In this document: positions 38,301 to 52,425 of the stretch, one piece after another | Layout: each line of letters opens with the position of its first letter | Numbering within the stretch: position 1 is the stretch's first letter | Assembly: GCA_019155185.1 (NCBI GenBank) | Contig: CM032817.1 | Span: 3,094,974-3,158,973, forward strand | From: Beaufortia kweichowensis | Taxonomy: Eukaryota > Chordata > Actinopteri > Cypriniformes > Gastromyzontidae | Direction: 5' to 3' | DNA: 64,000 nt | Notes under the pieces: model-generated | Seen by the model: the letters and a program-made list of their open reading frames with translations, nothing else | Told to the model about the DNA's origin: nothing | Database searches by the model: none | Translations under genes and position numbers: made by a program

Positions 38301-41300
38301 TATACCATAATGGAGCAAGACCTGAATGCAAATTCACAATAAACACAGTCTCTTTAGAGAAATGATCACACTCTGTGTCTATGTTTGCAACGGCCCGGGA
38401 AGATATTTCAGTCATACCATAACCAAATCCTTATCTGCTTTAATAAGAAAAGACTGATATAATTACTGTCTAAGATCACAATAAAACATCATTGTACCCA
38501 TCTACAATTAAAACGCACTGCACCATTAAATATGTTTCTTAACCTGATAACTGTACATATTAAGAATACACATGAATATGCATCTGAACTACAGTTTTTA
38601 AATATTTATAATTTAATATTTTTTAAAGTTTTTATATATATTTTTTATTTTAACATTTAGCATATTTTTTAGTTTATGTTTATTGTTATGAAAATGTGTC
38701 AAATATTTATTCTTGGGTCTTAGACCTTTCCATCAATAGGATATAGTTTGTCATGATTAAATTGGAATTTAACTATGAAATATTAAAGTGAATAGTTAAA
38801 TATCTAGTGTTTCACCTGTTAACAGGTTAAAAAAAGAGTTTTGATTGGCTCATTTCATTGGAAGGCGGGACTTCTGTCACTAAAGCGGGCATATTGAGCA
38901 TTGCATTACCCACCATTTACAGTAATAGGACAGACATTAAAAATATTATCATTGAAACAGATGATGGAAGACTATATTTCTCCAATGATTGAGACTAAAA
39001 GTCAAGTTCATCCTCCTGCTTTTCTTTGTAAACTTACATTACATCACTGCACGTACCACAATCACCTAAAATAACATCTAAATAGCTACAGTATTTGGCT
39101 ACTGGGTCATCAGACAAAAAGTAAAATCCTTCTCAGGTAAAAGTAAACTGAATAAACCATGATTTCATATAAAGGTTTAAAGTTTCTGAATAAACTCGAT
39201 TTTAGGAGCCTGTCAGTATGTAGCAAGAGTTACGCAAGAGTCCTTGAATGCCGTTTTTTAAATATACTTAGCACACAAGTAGTGCTTATGCATGTTGGTG
39301 TGTTTGCTAATTATGTGTCAGAGTCTATTTTTACCCACAGTGCTTTTCTGCACAGTGAAGGTCGCAGGAAACAAAATGGCAGAAACAGCTTGTTCTTGAG
39401 TGACTCAGCGCTTTCAGCAAGCCACAAATCATAAAGAGTGAATTATAAAAGTCAACAGGACACAATGAACCAAGCAGCCAATCAACAGCCTTTCTATATG
39501 TGTGAGAAGCATCAGTGATGATTGCTTTGAAATGATCTTCCCATTAAAAAAATGATCAGTTCCTACTGTGACCAAGATCAAGATTTAGACAAAAACTGCA
39601 ATACATTATTTGGCAGATGCCTTGTTCAATGAGACTTTCATTTTTCAGTTTGTCTGTTTGTGCAAATCTAATCTATAATCTTGGCATTGCAAGCGGCACG
39701 CTCTGTCGGTTAAACAACAGAAACATTATCATCAAGCTGACTAGCTTATTTCCTGTCATCTTTGAGCACAAAGGACCAGAATGTAAAATAATTACAGCTA
39801 ACAACAGAACAGGGTTTAGAACTACCTAGAAAGCAGGACTTCCTGTTACTACGAATAAAAAAGAATAATCTATAAATATTACATATCATTCTTAGTGAAT
39901 ATAAATTTGCATTAAAAAATTACTGCAGTCTTTGCTCAAATGACACAATCAAAGGCTACGTTAACACTGCAATTGACCATATCTGATATTTTGTCCTCAA
40001 GTTGGTTTACTTCTGCTAATTTATCTTTTCCAAAGTCAGCAAATGTACACCTGACTGCAGGTAATCAAACAACAAACACGGCTTCTAAATAATAAATATC
40101 TACGCCACAGGAGCAAAATGATGACGAATGACACAATCGGTCACAGAACTGTGATGTCATTACAAACTGTAATCGGATACAGGCGTCCACATGCACGTGC
40201 ACATACCAGAACTGTATCTGATTTAAACCCAGTGACTCGGATCGGATGTGAAAAAATCAGATTTGTAGCATTTTTTTGTGTTTATACATGTGCAACAATA
40301 TCCAATGTGTGTCAGATGTGAGGGAAAAAACACTGATGTGATTCACTGGGAATCTAAACTGGGAGTAAAGATCAAAGTACATGGCAGAGGATCTAAACGA
40401 GCTGTTTTGGGCCGCGTCCATTTTAAAAGCTGTGCTTCACCAGGAGTCACCGGGAACATCATTTGTGCTACTTGCAGCAAACAGGATCTGATTGTTTACT
40501 GCACTTGATTAGACTTTCAATTAACATATATTGGTTCCATCTGGATGCCCGGCATCTCTAATAAAGTGCAAGAAAACTACACAAGAAACAGTCAATACTT
40601 GAGATCGGGATGTACGTGACTACATTGGCAGATTTCAGACACCAAAATAATAAAACAAGTGTGGCTCTTCCCACTGATAATTGAAATCTGTGCTTAACAA
40701 CCACCAACAGCTAGAGGTGTGCACACACATACTGTACACATCATTTCAGTAGGATCATTTGGCTAATGGGATAATCTGTTACCAATAAAAAAGTGAAACA
40801 CTTCAGACTGAGCTTCAAGAGCAACTGTTAAATGGGTTTCTGTGGTTTCCAAAAATATGCATCAAACCCCAAAGCTTTCTTACCTGTCCCGCCTCTCTGT
40901 ACGACCAGCGTGGCCTCCGTCCCAACCGGACACTCCTTTAGCAGCTCCACCACATGTGTGTGCGAGAGCGTTAGCGCGGGTTGCTGGTTAATCTCCACAA
41001 TCAGATCGCCCTCGCACAGCCCCGGGCATCCCTGCGCCTCCAGAATCTGCTTCACACGCTGTCCTCCACTACTGTCCGCGATGGTGAATCCGAAACCGTC
41101 CGCACCCTTCACCATGGTAACGGTCAACAGCTCTCCTCCGGTTGCTCCTGACGACGCCATGGAGACGCTGTCCTCTAGTGGGCCGGCGTCCAAATGGGTG
41201 TCTCCAGGGTGAGGCGGGCCCATCGCCGCTTGGAGGGGGTCCACGAAGCGTGCGGTGCGGGAGATGTACTCCATGTAGCTGTCGTAACTATTCCGTCCAT

Positions 41301-44300
41301 TGATCAGTAGGGGGCGATCAATGAGACCAAGAGGGGAAAGTAGGGTGCTTGTTGCATCCTCCGGGTCATAAGGAAGAGGGTAACCCCTGCACAGGACGAG
41401 GGTTACGCTCTGACCAATCGGGACTGATTGAAAAAGCTTGACAACATCGGCGTGCGTGGTGCCCAGGACACAAACGTCATTGATGTAGACAATCACATCA
41501 CCTGGGGACAGAACATAAGCACAAAGAAATGAATATTAGTTCTGTTCATAAATCAGATGCCAGGTTTGCTGTCTATCTAGGCTGCATTTTAAGGGATCAT
41601 TTTAAGGAATGGCAGGGCAGTTGGAAGAAAGCTATTGACTCAAAGTAAAATATTATTTTACCCAATAAGAACATCCTCTTTAATCAGGATGAAAAACTTT
41701 TGCCTTTTAGTCATTCAATGTTTTATTCATGCAATCTCCCCCGGCAACTGTGACAATAACAGGACTCCAATTTGCCGGCGCAGTTTGATAGACTCTTTCT
41801 CAATCCAACTTAAGTATCGCCATGTGGCAATAAAACCCGCAGGCTTTAATTGTTGATCTCTACTTCAAGAACAGTTCTCTCAAACGTCATTCACTTATTG
41901 ATCAAAGTGAATCCGACCTTCACATCTATGCATTTGAGGCAGATCTTTTTATTCGAAGCAACATAAAGCGCTTTCAAGGTATATTTAATCAGTACGCAGG
42001 CTTATAGGGAATTTAACCCACAACCTTAATTCTCGCAAGCACAATGGTTTTCCCACTGTGCTGGAGAAGCATTTCTAATATTTCTTCCTGATTCTTTCTT
42101 CCAGAATTTATAAGTACAAGTGCCATGTAGTTAGATGATTTTATAAAAAGTTTCATTAACAAGTTCATAAAATCTTACAGTGTCTTTCCTACTGGAGAAT
42201 TTCTACTAGTGCAAGGCATTCAATTTCCTAAAGACATAATGCAATACCGTATATGTTTATCGACAGGCTTGCCCCCTCCTGGCTGTTGTGTGGTGGGCAG
42301 GAATTTTAATTAATCTTAGTAAATACATTCGACATTTGCCTCTGGTGTCCTGATCAATAATTTCACATTCCTGCGGACAGCAAAAGATATCAGGGCGACC
42401 TCGCTGTACCACACCTACCAGTACGTCAGCATTAATCTAAACCAAAGCACCACAGGGTGAACCAGATCATTACATCCTTTTTAAAACAACATCCACTTGA
42501 AACTCACCTCTGTGATATCAGTGATATTTTTAAAGACACACTGATTAAATAGTGTAATTAATATATTTTGTTCTGTTTATTGCCTGTTTGTTATTAAACT
42601 GTGTAATTAAAGTCACTTAACCTGATAACTGTCACAGCAGAAATTGAAAAAACACATCTGAACTACATTTTTTATATTTCTAAATATAATATAAATATTT
42701 TTAAAATAAATATTTAAAAAAAATTAAGTCTTCTAAAAGACTTAAGACTTTTATTTTAGGTATTCTTATAAATTACAATAACATAAACAAAATATTTTTT
42801 TGTTTATGTTTATTGTTATGAAAATTGGCTTTTTACCTTTTACCTTTCCATCAATTTATAGTTTGTCATGATTAGACTGAAATTCAACTATGATTCAAAT
42901 ATGAAAAGCTATGAAAGGTTAATAGGGAAATAACATGGGTGTTCTTCATCACCTATTGATGAATAATATATAGAACAGTCACAGTGATTTGCCAACATAA
43001 AATTAAGCAACATGAGTATTGCACTTATTTAAATAAACAATTTGTTTTGCAGTCAAATTCTTTACGATTTTATCTCAAGTTTAAGACTTTATAACAGCAT
43101 CTCAAATTTAAACTAAAATAGCAAAATGTTCGATGTCGAGACGTTTCAATGAATCCCGCATTTTATTTGCATCATCTCTTATAAATGTTCTTTCTGTATT
43201 ATTAATAAACCAGAAACAATTAATTATTAAAAAACAATTAAACAACTAATCTCAAATATAGGGACACAACCCTTCTTTCTACGTATTATTTCAATGCACC
43301 TGCCTTATTATTCAGGAATGATAAGAAAGTTTATTTATTGTTATTATATATTTCATATAAATAAATTAATAAAAGTATTAGATAAATAAATAAACTATAG
43401 CTCTTAAATAAATACTTACAGATAAATAAATATTTAAAATATAATCAAATATTTCTAATAAAATATCCCATTATTCTATTCATTTCATGCAAATTAGTCT
43501 GGAAAAGGTGGCTTTATTTTACTGCTTGATTTTTACTTCTAGCAGTAATGGGCTTCTGGTTCCATATCGATTGATACATATTATATATATCTTTTTACTT
43601 ACATGAAATATCAAAGTTTAAAAAACACTATAAACCCTACAGCTGAATTACAGATACAACTAATGAAAGAGACAATTTAAGAGGTGGACTGGGAACGTCT
43701 GAGATGTCTGATGTCTGTGCACGCAAGGTAACCCAGAGGAGCGCCTGCTCTGTGTCTGGCATTCTAAACAAACACAATCAATACACAATCCAACAAATGT
43801 TGCCGCAGAGCAACAACAATAGACATCTATAGGAATAATCCTTAAGCAGAGCTCCTCCAGCAGGCACGCGAGTTCTGTTTCCTGTCCCCCAGCAGCACAC
43901 TGACGCACCTGATTCAACTCATTATCTGGCTTGTTAGGTTCTTTATGAGAGGCCTCTGGTGCAGCTGTGAGGGGCAGAGTAAACATACACGCCGCACATG
44001 CTTCTATAATGGGTGTGGATGGGACGGAGGGCAGATTGCTAAGACGCAGGTAGTGATCCGTGTAACGCCACAGATAACAGCACTCTGCATGATAGCTTTC
44101 ATTTTTCAAGGATGCACTTGGCTAGGAGGAAAGAGGAGATAAGAAAACGTTATAATTACGTTAAATCAACGTTCTGGCGCTGGTGTACGGGACACTTCTA
44201 TTGCACCTGCAGTCTGGGCGCCCAGCGTGTTGTGCTTTAGCTGGTGGGACTGTTGGTTGTGTTCTGACTGACAAAGTTTGTAGTTGACCAGATGTGAAGT

Positions 44301-45218
44301 TTTAGGTCCCGAAAGATGAAATTGTGACTCTGTCTGTGAAAACCACGCTAAAGTCTAAAAATCTAATTCTGAGAAAACGAGCATCAAAGTCTGATTTCAC
44401 CTATTAATTTCACTATGATTTCAATCTTGACATGAACTTACTCAGGACAATATTAAAGATATCAATGTTAAATTCACACGGAATATTCTTTACATTATGT
44501 AGGATGATTTTATGTAGAAAAAAATGACTTTAGCTGGGTTTTCACAGACTGGGTCACAATTAAAAACAGCCATAGTTAACAATTCTACACTACCCAAAAT
44601 AAAATTTATTTCCATCATAGTCACTAATTTGTTACAAACCTTCACGCATTACGTCGCTGATCGACATATTTGGTGGTACTGTACTGAGTTGTCAGTAATG
44701 TGTGTTAATTGATTTGGTTTTTCAGCATTGAAAGTGTTTACAAGTAGAAACTAATTATTCCAAAAACACAATAAATAAAAAACACCACAAATAACAAATT
44801 TCTAACACATACATGTGTACTTCTATGTGCAAGTGCACTATAAGCAGCTGTTTTCTGCAGGTGATTTGAGAGAGGTTTCTTCTCCGAGCACCACAGCATC
44901 CCTAATCTAGTAGAATTGGGTGTTTCACACTCACTTACACTTCAAGCTCCTACAGCCCTGTCTTACTGCATGTGTGCGTCTGTGTGACTGCGGAAACGCA
45001 CAAGTAGGACAAGGAATCCAGGGGGAACTGAGGGGTGGAGAAGAGAAACAGAGAGGAGAGGACAGGAGCAGAGAAGATAATATCCAAAACTACCAACAAC
45101 ACTAATAAAATAAAGTGGCATCGTGGGAGATGCGTCGGCACTCTCAACCGGCATAAAGCTCTGCACTGTTGTTGTCTCTGTCAGAACGTTCCAGATATGT
45201 CAGTGTGTATGTGTGTGC

Positions 45219-45312
<94 letters not shown>

Positions 45313-48300
45313 TTTATAGATAGAGTTGCAGGGTTCATAAAGACTCATTGTGATTAATGGACACCTGCTTTGCTCTGGATGACACACACACAAACCCTAA
45401 CCCTGTCCATAAATGCACTTAACCCCTGACTGTCTCTAGCGCACTATTAAGCAACAAAATAACAGATTCACACTGTAACCTCAGCACTACTGTGGACACA
45501 GATATTAAAAGAGACTAGACAGCTGTGAGATCTGTTTGAGAGAGAATAGCACATTAACACAATTTAAACATGTGTGTGATTACCTGTAGCCATTTTCCCA
45601 TCCTGTGCTGCGGGCCCATCCGAGATGACACTTTTGACCTGCAGAAACTCATCCGGTTCATCACCGCCAATGATAGTGAAGCCAAATCCCATGTTGCTCT
45701 TCTGCAGAGCCGTCGACAGGAAGCTGCCCTTCAGCTGCGTGGGGTCCCGCGTGAACAGAGGCTTCTCTGCCGAGACGAAAACACGGGCGATAAACCAACA
45801 ACGCACATGCAACACTGCACTGCCAATTGAAGATATCCAAAAATGTATTTGGTAAGCCACTCCAAACCCATTAAAAAGCAGCAGAGCACATCACGCTGGG
45901 GAATTTTGGGTATGAGGCCAAGCGCTCTGCTTGCAGCCAAACATACAAGAGCAGAGTGCGACATGATGGCTTGTTTTTTGCTCAAACCTCACTTTGGCTC
46001 TTTAAACGTGTTCAAATGTTACACTAAGCGGTGTTTAGCCTCAAAGGGAGATGTCTCTCAGGACATCCTTATTTCCGAAAGACTTAAGCAAAAAAAAGCC
46101 AGGAGAAGAACCTGCACAGGCAGAGCGGTTCTTCAATTCTCTCAGCGTGGAGAAAAGCAGCCCAAAAAACTTTCCAGGTAAGTCCTTACGCTGTAATCTC
46201 ACAAGGACTTTTGTACCTAAGAGATGCTTCAGTACACAGTGTTGAGTTGGCAGCCGCAGTTACTCCATCTCTGTGGCCAAATCTAGTTCTTTGCCATGCG
46301 TTTGCTAGGGACAATAGCTGGTACAGACACCCTGCTGAAAAGACCAAATCTTTGTATTTTTCATGCTGATTTAGGCTGATTATGCTAGTTAGCATCTGCT
46401 GTTTGACAGCAAAATGTAGTTTGGGAAGCTGGTTGACTAGCATGGTCTTTCGGGGGATGCTAATGCTGGTTTTGATGGTTAAGAAAATTAGTTGAAATTC
46501 ACTTACTGAGCACTTTTCTTGACATTTTCAGAGAAGGTTAACAAGTTAGCATAATTATAAATATGAGGGTATATTAAAGCTGGATTCCAAGCTTTTCGCT
46601 CTCTATCGCCATCTCTGTTTGAAACAAAAACTGCAGGTTACTTTAAGTACTAATGTTAAAAAGTAATGTTGTAAAAATGTAACAAATCAATGTTATACGC
46701 TTAACCTGTTACCTGTCACGTGTTAACCGTTCTACAGGTTTCACTATCAACGTTAATATTTCATATAGATAAAAAAAGTTTAAAAAGTTGATAAAAATAT
46801 GTAAAAATTATTTTTTGTAGTTTGAATAGTGCATTTTCATGTGCTCAGTATGTGCAGTGACAATTGTTAAAATTGGGACAAAGTAAATAGTTTTTAACAT
46901 TTTTCATGTACTTATTTAACCAAATAAATTACGAACTGCAGCGTTAATAATAGCTTTGCTAGGAATTGTGATAACAACAATTAACTACAATTATCGCAAC
47001 ACTGTTAATGCATTATCAAAAATATTAAAACAAAACAGTACACAACAAATCCAGATAAATGGACTTGTTTTTTGTTAAATGAATAATCAGGCATTCTCTC
47101 CTATTCCTACCAAATAAGTAACTTAAAACGCATCCCATGCTGGGATCCAGCATCCATCCCACAACATATGCTGGTGACCAGCTGGTATTTTCGGCAGGGT
47201 AGGTGTACTCATGTGTTTCCTGAAAGCGCAGGCAAAAATAAAAATACAACAAAAAAGCCAACAAAAAATCTCCACCAGTCTAGAGAGAATCTTCATTAGA
47301 AGAAAAAATGAATAGATTTCTGCTGTTGTTCCTCCCCTATGCACTAGGGGGCGCCAGCCTAACGACGTACCATGCAGTCCAAACACACCAGCCCGGTACA
47401 GGGGGGCCTCGGACAGGTCAGTGAGACTGTGAGAGCGCTCGGGAGCGGGACCCACGTATGCCAGTCTGGCCCTGGGTAAGGTGGCAGAGGAGGGGTTCTC
47501 CTCTACTGTTATAAAGAAGAAGACACAATTTGGACAATAAACAACTAGATATGGCCTATAGTTTATTTTTTTGGAAGCCACCTCGCTCTTGTGGTCACAT
47601 GATTCAATTATATCAGAGGTTTCCAATGTTGGAAGTGTGGAAAAGCTATATCGCAGTGAAACATTCGACGACCGCAGACCAAGTCATCTACAACTTTTTT
47701 GAAGCCATAGCTGGTCTGTATAATGATCATGTGTTGCTCAAGGTTGGACCTTGTCCTCCTTGTTAACACTTTACAGGCTGAAGCCCCTTACCTTCATGTG
47801 GGTAACAACAGGACCTTACTAATGGATCAGCTTCAACAGGAATCCTGCAAAACCTTAATCAGGACGCTAACAAGGTCTTATAATGAAAGTGCAGAGTGAG
47901 AGTTTCAAAGAGAACAGAAAACGTTTCAGACTAAGCTCAAACACAGCCAGACCTAATAACTCCAAAGGTCTGGTTGGACGGAAGTAGTTTTTGTAACAAT
48001 AAGTTGAGTCGCAGATGGTGCGCTACCGAAGTCTGAGCTCAGATGCGTTACTATGGAGACAGACACCGAGCTCACAGGAGAAATTTAATAATAGTCACAT
48101 ACATCAAGCCTCAATCAGTAATTCCACCAGATTTGATTTTTAACATGCAATTGCATAAAAAGCAGATAAAGATTTTTGTGATGTTGCCAGTGTTGATGAG
48201 CAGTAACGTTTATGCTGACAGGGCCACCCTGACAATCAGTTGTTTGGGATTTTGGGAATAAATAATACTTTACCTCTGTAGACGGTAGGCAGGGGTAGGG

Positions 48301-50192
48301 ATGACAAGCCCTGACTCTGCATCTGCTGCTGTTGTTGTACTCGTCTCTTGGCCTCTAGAACAGGGTTCTCAAACTGAGTCCTTCGGTTTATGTGACTGCA
48401 ATCAGAATGCCAGAAATGATTACATGTGCCCGTCCTACACAGTAGCTCTCTTTCAAAAGCTCCAATTTAAAATGATGAGATGGTTTCAGGTGGTAAAACC
48501 ACAAAACTGTCTGCCTGTCTGTCTGTCTGTAGCAACATGCCACTTGTTCTCATACAGTAGGATTTACCCAGTATCATTTCCCATCTTTTCCCAGTCATCA
48601 CCCGACAAATAAAAAATTGATACAAGCCTATAATGATAAGCATTATACATGAACGCATCACTGTTGATTTTAACCCCCTTTAACAGCTGATTAAAAAACA
48701 TCCAACAGACTCTGGTCATTAAACACGACAGCAGTCTATTTAGTCCTTATCTTTGGTCGAAGAGTGATCAAACAATGATCTGAGGCAGTCATTAGAGCAT
48801 TCTCTGATCTGGAAAGAAAATGGAGCTTTAGACTCTGTGTGCAACACTTGCCGTCACAATTAATTCAATCTGTCTTAAGAGGCGTTCAAACGCATTTGAA
48901 AGTGCAAAGACAATCAGCTCCCATTAAGAGGCATTCCTGTGAAAAAGCGTAATGGCTTTTTGTAAAGATGTGTGATTACAGCTTTGTGCTGACACTAAGC
49001 AAGGTCAATTTTTGAAGGAATCTGTCAGGTTTCTATTAACGTCTTAAACCTTAGATTGATTTAATAGATTGAAAGATAATGAACGAACGGACTTTGTGTC
49101 TAGAATTTGAGATCAGGTTCACATTTTCTTGCAGCACATCTATATATATTGTATGGAAAAAACCTGCATAAAGAACAACTTTACAACACTACAACATGCA
49201 GGCAAATAAATGATGACAGAATTTGTATGTTCACTATTCCTTTAAAAACATCCCATAATGTAATTTTAATACTGGATGAGTGTAAGTAGTCCTGCGGTTC
49301 TAGGCCAGTTGGGAGAGAGTGTGTAGTTGTGTATCCAACAGCTGCATTATTGGCTCTGAGCTCGCTGTTCTCTTCTGTCCTGGGAAGAAGAGTAGCCAAG
49401 CAAGCCATACTATAAATAGTCCCAGCTCACCACAGACTGTGCATTAAGCAAGAAAAATGATGGCACACACGCGCTTACACACACTGTGAACTGAATTAGG
49501 AAACAACAGAGCAGCTGTTTCTCAGACTAGGCACGGTGCAGCGGCAATCTAACCAATTAATACGGAGCTGTGAGAAAACACTGGGATCCAAAATGCTATT
49601 GCATTAAGTTTTTTAACTCAGAAGAACTTACTCAACGTAGTAGGTTCCATAAATAGGGTCATCGATTTTCTCCCAGCCGTACGGAAGCTCTGAAAAACAA
49701 ATAGAAAAATAGTAAAACCTGCAAAAACAGTGTTTTATTGTTAATTAAAAATTATTGTTTTTTTAGGAGATATTTCTGTTGGGTAACAACAGAAATGTGC
49801 TTAATTACGCTACAAAAAAGTACAGATTTTTATTCATTTGTGCTAATGAAACAACTTTTCTCATTATAAGTAATGAGAATTTAGGCAGAATTTTCTTTGA
49901 TTAACATACAAGCAATGTCACAATGCAGAATTGTAATAATAATATAATAAAATGTGTTACTTTCATTTATGGAGTGATAAAAGAGCTTTTGTTTTGAGGT
50001 CCACATAATCACATAACATGTGATATATGTGCTATATTGTTATATAATACAAAACAATTTTTTTTGTAAAATACAGTTGTTGTCACACCATATATAGTCT
50101 AATAAAATGACAAAAGTCAGAATTCAAGGTTATAGAGGATCAATTAACTGAATAAGAATCATACCTGTAATGCACAACTACACAAACTACAA

Positions 50193-50227
<35 letters not shown>

Positions 50228-52351
50228 TAGTATATATATTTACTGAGTAAGGTTAAAGGCCATGTCTAAGGTTAAATTCGGTGAAATTAATAGCTGAAAT
50301 CAGACTTTGATGCTCATTACCTCAAAATTTGATTTTTAGACTTTAGCCTGGTTTTCAAAGAAAGGGTCACATATATAGATACTTATAGAAAATATTCGGT
50401 GTATATCACACATAACAATAAATTAGAAATGACACAGACTGTGTCTCACTTCATCTAGCCAGCGCACACACTTGCACACACAGAGATCAAAGCACTGTCG
50501 GGTATTTTTCCACTGCTGTGTCATGAGCTGCTAGTTGTCTTATTAAACATCTTATGAATACAAGCAACCACAGAGATACATATTTTTACAATGAAACTTT
50601 ACTAGCAAATGTTATTTTTTGGCACTTTGTTGTTGTTGAAAAAGCATTATGGGAAATTGAGAAAAGCATCACTACTGCTTCTACTTCACTGATTAAAACC
50701 CCTTGGTGTAGTATTAACATCATAACCTGACATCATAAAAAAACTTTATCTTTTCTCTACAGGTACTTATCTAGCCCTGCAAAATATTGCAAACTTAGGA
50801 AAGCACTTCTTCGTACTATTGTTGCCTCTTTTGATGTGTCGCTTCATTGTCTCCTAATATTTGTAAGTCGCTTTGGATAAAAGCGTCAGCTAAATGCCTA
50901 AATGTATTAAACTTTGGTGTGCAACTCAACTAAATATCATGTGGCTTGTTAAGGACAAATTTGTTATTACTATTCTTAAAGATTTTCCAATTTTAACCAG
51001 CGTGCAAACAAACAGGCAAAAATAAAATAGATACTTTTGAAGGGGAGACCAAAATTACATTCATGGACCCGAATATAATGAAAACCTTTTGTCTACAAAA
51101 GTAATTTCAAACACTGAAATATACACCTTCAGATTAAAACATTTTTAAGATCATTAGAAACAACTGTTTCTAAACTTTTGACTGGTACTATATATTGTCA
51201 CAATGAACACAAATCAATCATTAGAAGTTCTTTCAAATGGTCTCTACTATTGTGATTTCTCCTCCTTCAGATATTCTTAGAACTAAGCATCTCTTGCAGT
51301 CTTCAAAAAATACACACATTAGAAATGAAAGCAATGACATAACATGTTATTATACAAAACCCCTCCAATCCCCCACCACCGTTACCTCAGATGACCAAAA
51401 AACTGTGGAGATGTTTGGTTTAAGTACAGACTTCTTCAAAGCACTGTGTTACTCCCAAAATTAACATCCAACAAATCAAAAACACACACACTATAACAAC
51501 AACACAGCGTGAACGATATGTTTAAATCCAAAATGTAAATAATATTAACACAGTTCCGTCTAATCACACGGCCTTAAAAACTAGAGCAACTCGTCCAATT
51601 CCCTTGGAAATTGTGAGCTCAAACTAATTACTTTCTTTAATATTCGCACTCTGTTCGCACAATATATTAAATGAGCCTGTCCTTTGTAGTAAAAACAAGC
51701 AATAGGTTGTGTTTGTTAAAAGCTTTGACCTTTACTGCAATAGGGAAGGTGCTGGTAAGAAGGAAAAGAGAGAAAGAATAGTATTTGTAGCTCTGTATGC
51801 TTGGTGAATCAATGTTTACTGGCAAGGTTCAAAACAGTTGCGAGTTAAAAATGGCCCTGGCAAATAAATTAAGTGTTGCTAAATGGCAGTGTAACTGTTT
51901 CAAGAACTATTGGGTTTAAATGAGCGGAAATAATCCAAAAACTGTTCACAGTTTCAATGTTGTGACAGGGTCACGGACATAGTTTTGTCAACCACAATGT
52001 GTTTTTCAGAGTGAAAAAAACCCCAAATTGCCAATTTTTCTATTGTAACAGTTTTGTAAGAATTTTGTCTCGTTTTTCTTTTACACTGTTGTTTTTCTTG
52101 TCAGATGTTTCCTTAAAGACAAACTAAATATCACTATCTTTAGGTTTATTTTGTGTCCTGTTTTGAGGTCCTGGTTGCTCTTGGGCTTATCCGAAGTGCC
52201 AAAAACTTCATCTTGAACTAGAAGAGTGACTGAATTCAGAAATCGAAAAAAACAGGTCAATAATGGCAGAAAAAAAGCAAATAATGGCAGCATAAGGCAA
52301 CATGTTATTGTTATTATTATTGTTGCTGTTGCTATTGTTATAACTGTTATT

Positions 52352-52425
<74 letters not shown>

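Larger units (their letters stand above)
28130..40883 (-). other. magi2: Large magi2 intron
   Basis: 12.8 kb with no further exon required by phase. Holds TTAA-family copies (32181-, 35766-, 38539-38830), a hAT-like MITE (30732-31236), a degenerate GAACGTT-rich repeat (about 33740-34270) and a likely cyprinid repeat around 39955-40510. Bases 37400-38400 are less AT-biased with TAATTA motifs and could include regulatory DNA, but this is not demonstrable from one sequence. Confidence 0.6.
41502..45583 (-). other. magi2: magi2 intron within PDZ2
   Basis: 4.1 kb. Contains a TTAA-family copy, the 44321-44560 MITE and the (GA)n at 45221-45309. No exon seen. Confidence 0.7.

Noticed and set aside
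45035..45393. Open frames ending in RERERE or SLSLSL runs
   Set aside because: They run through the (GA)n microsatellite, with no upstream coding-like sequence.
45385..45410. Telomere-like CCCTAACCCT
   Set aside because: Only about two units, within the range of chance.
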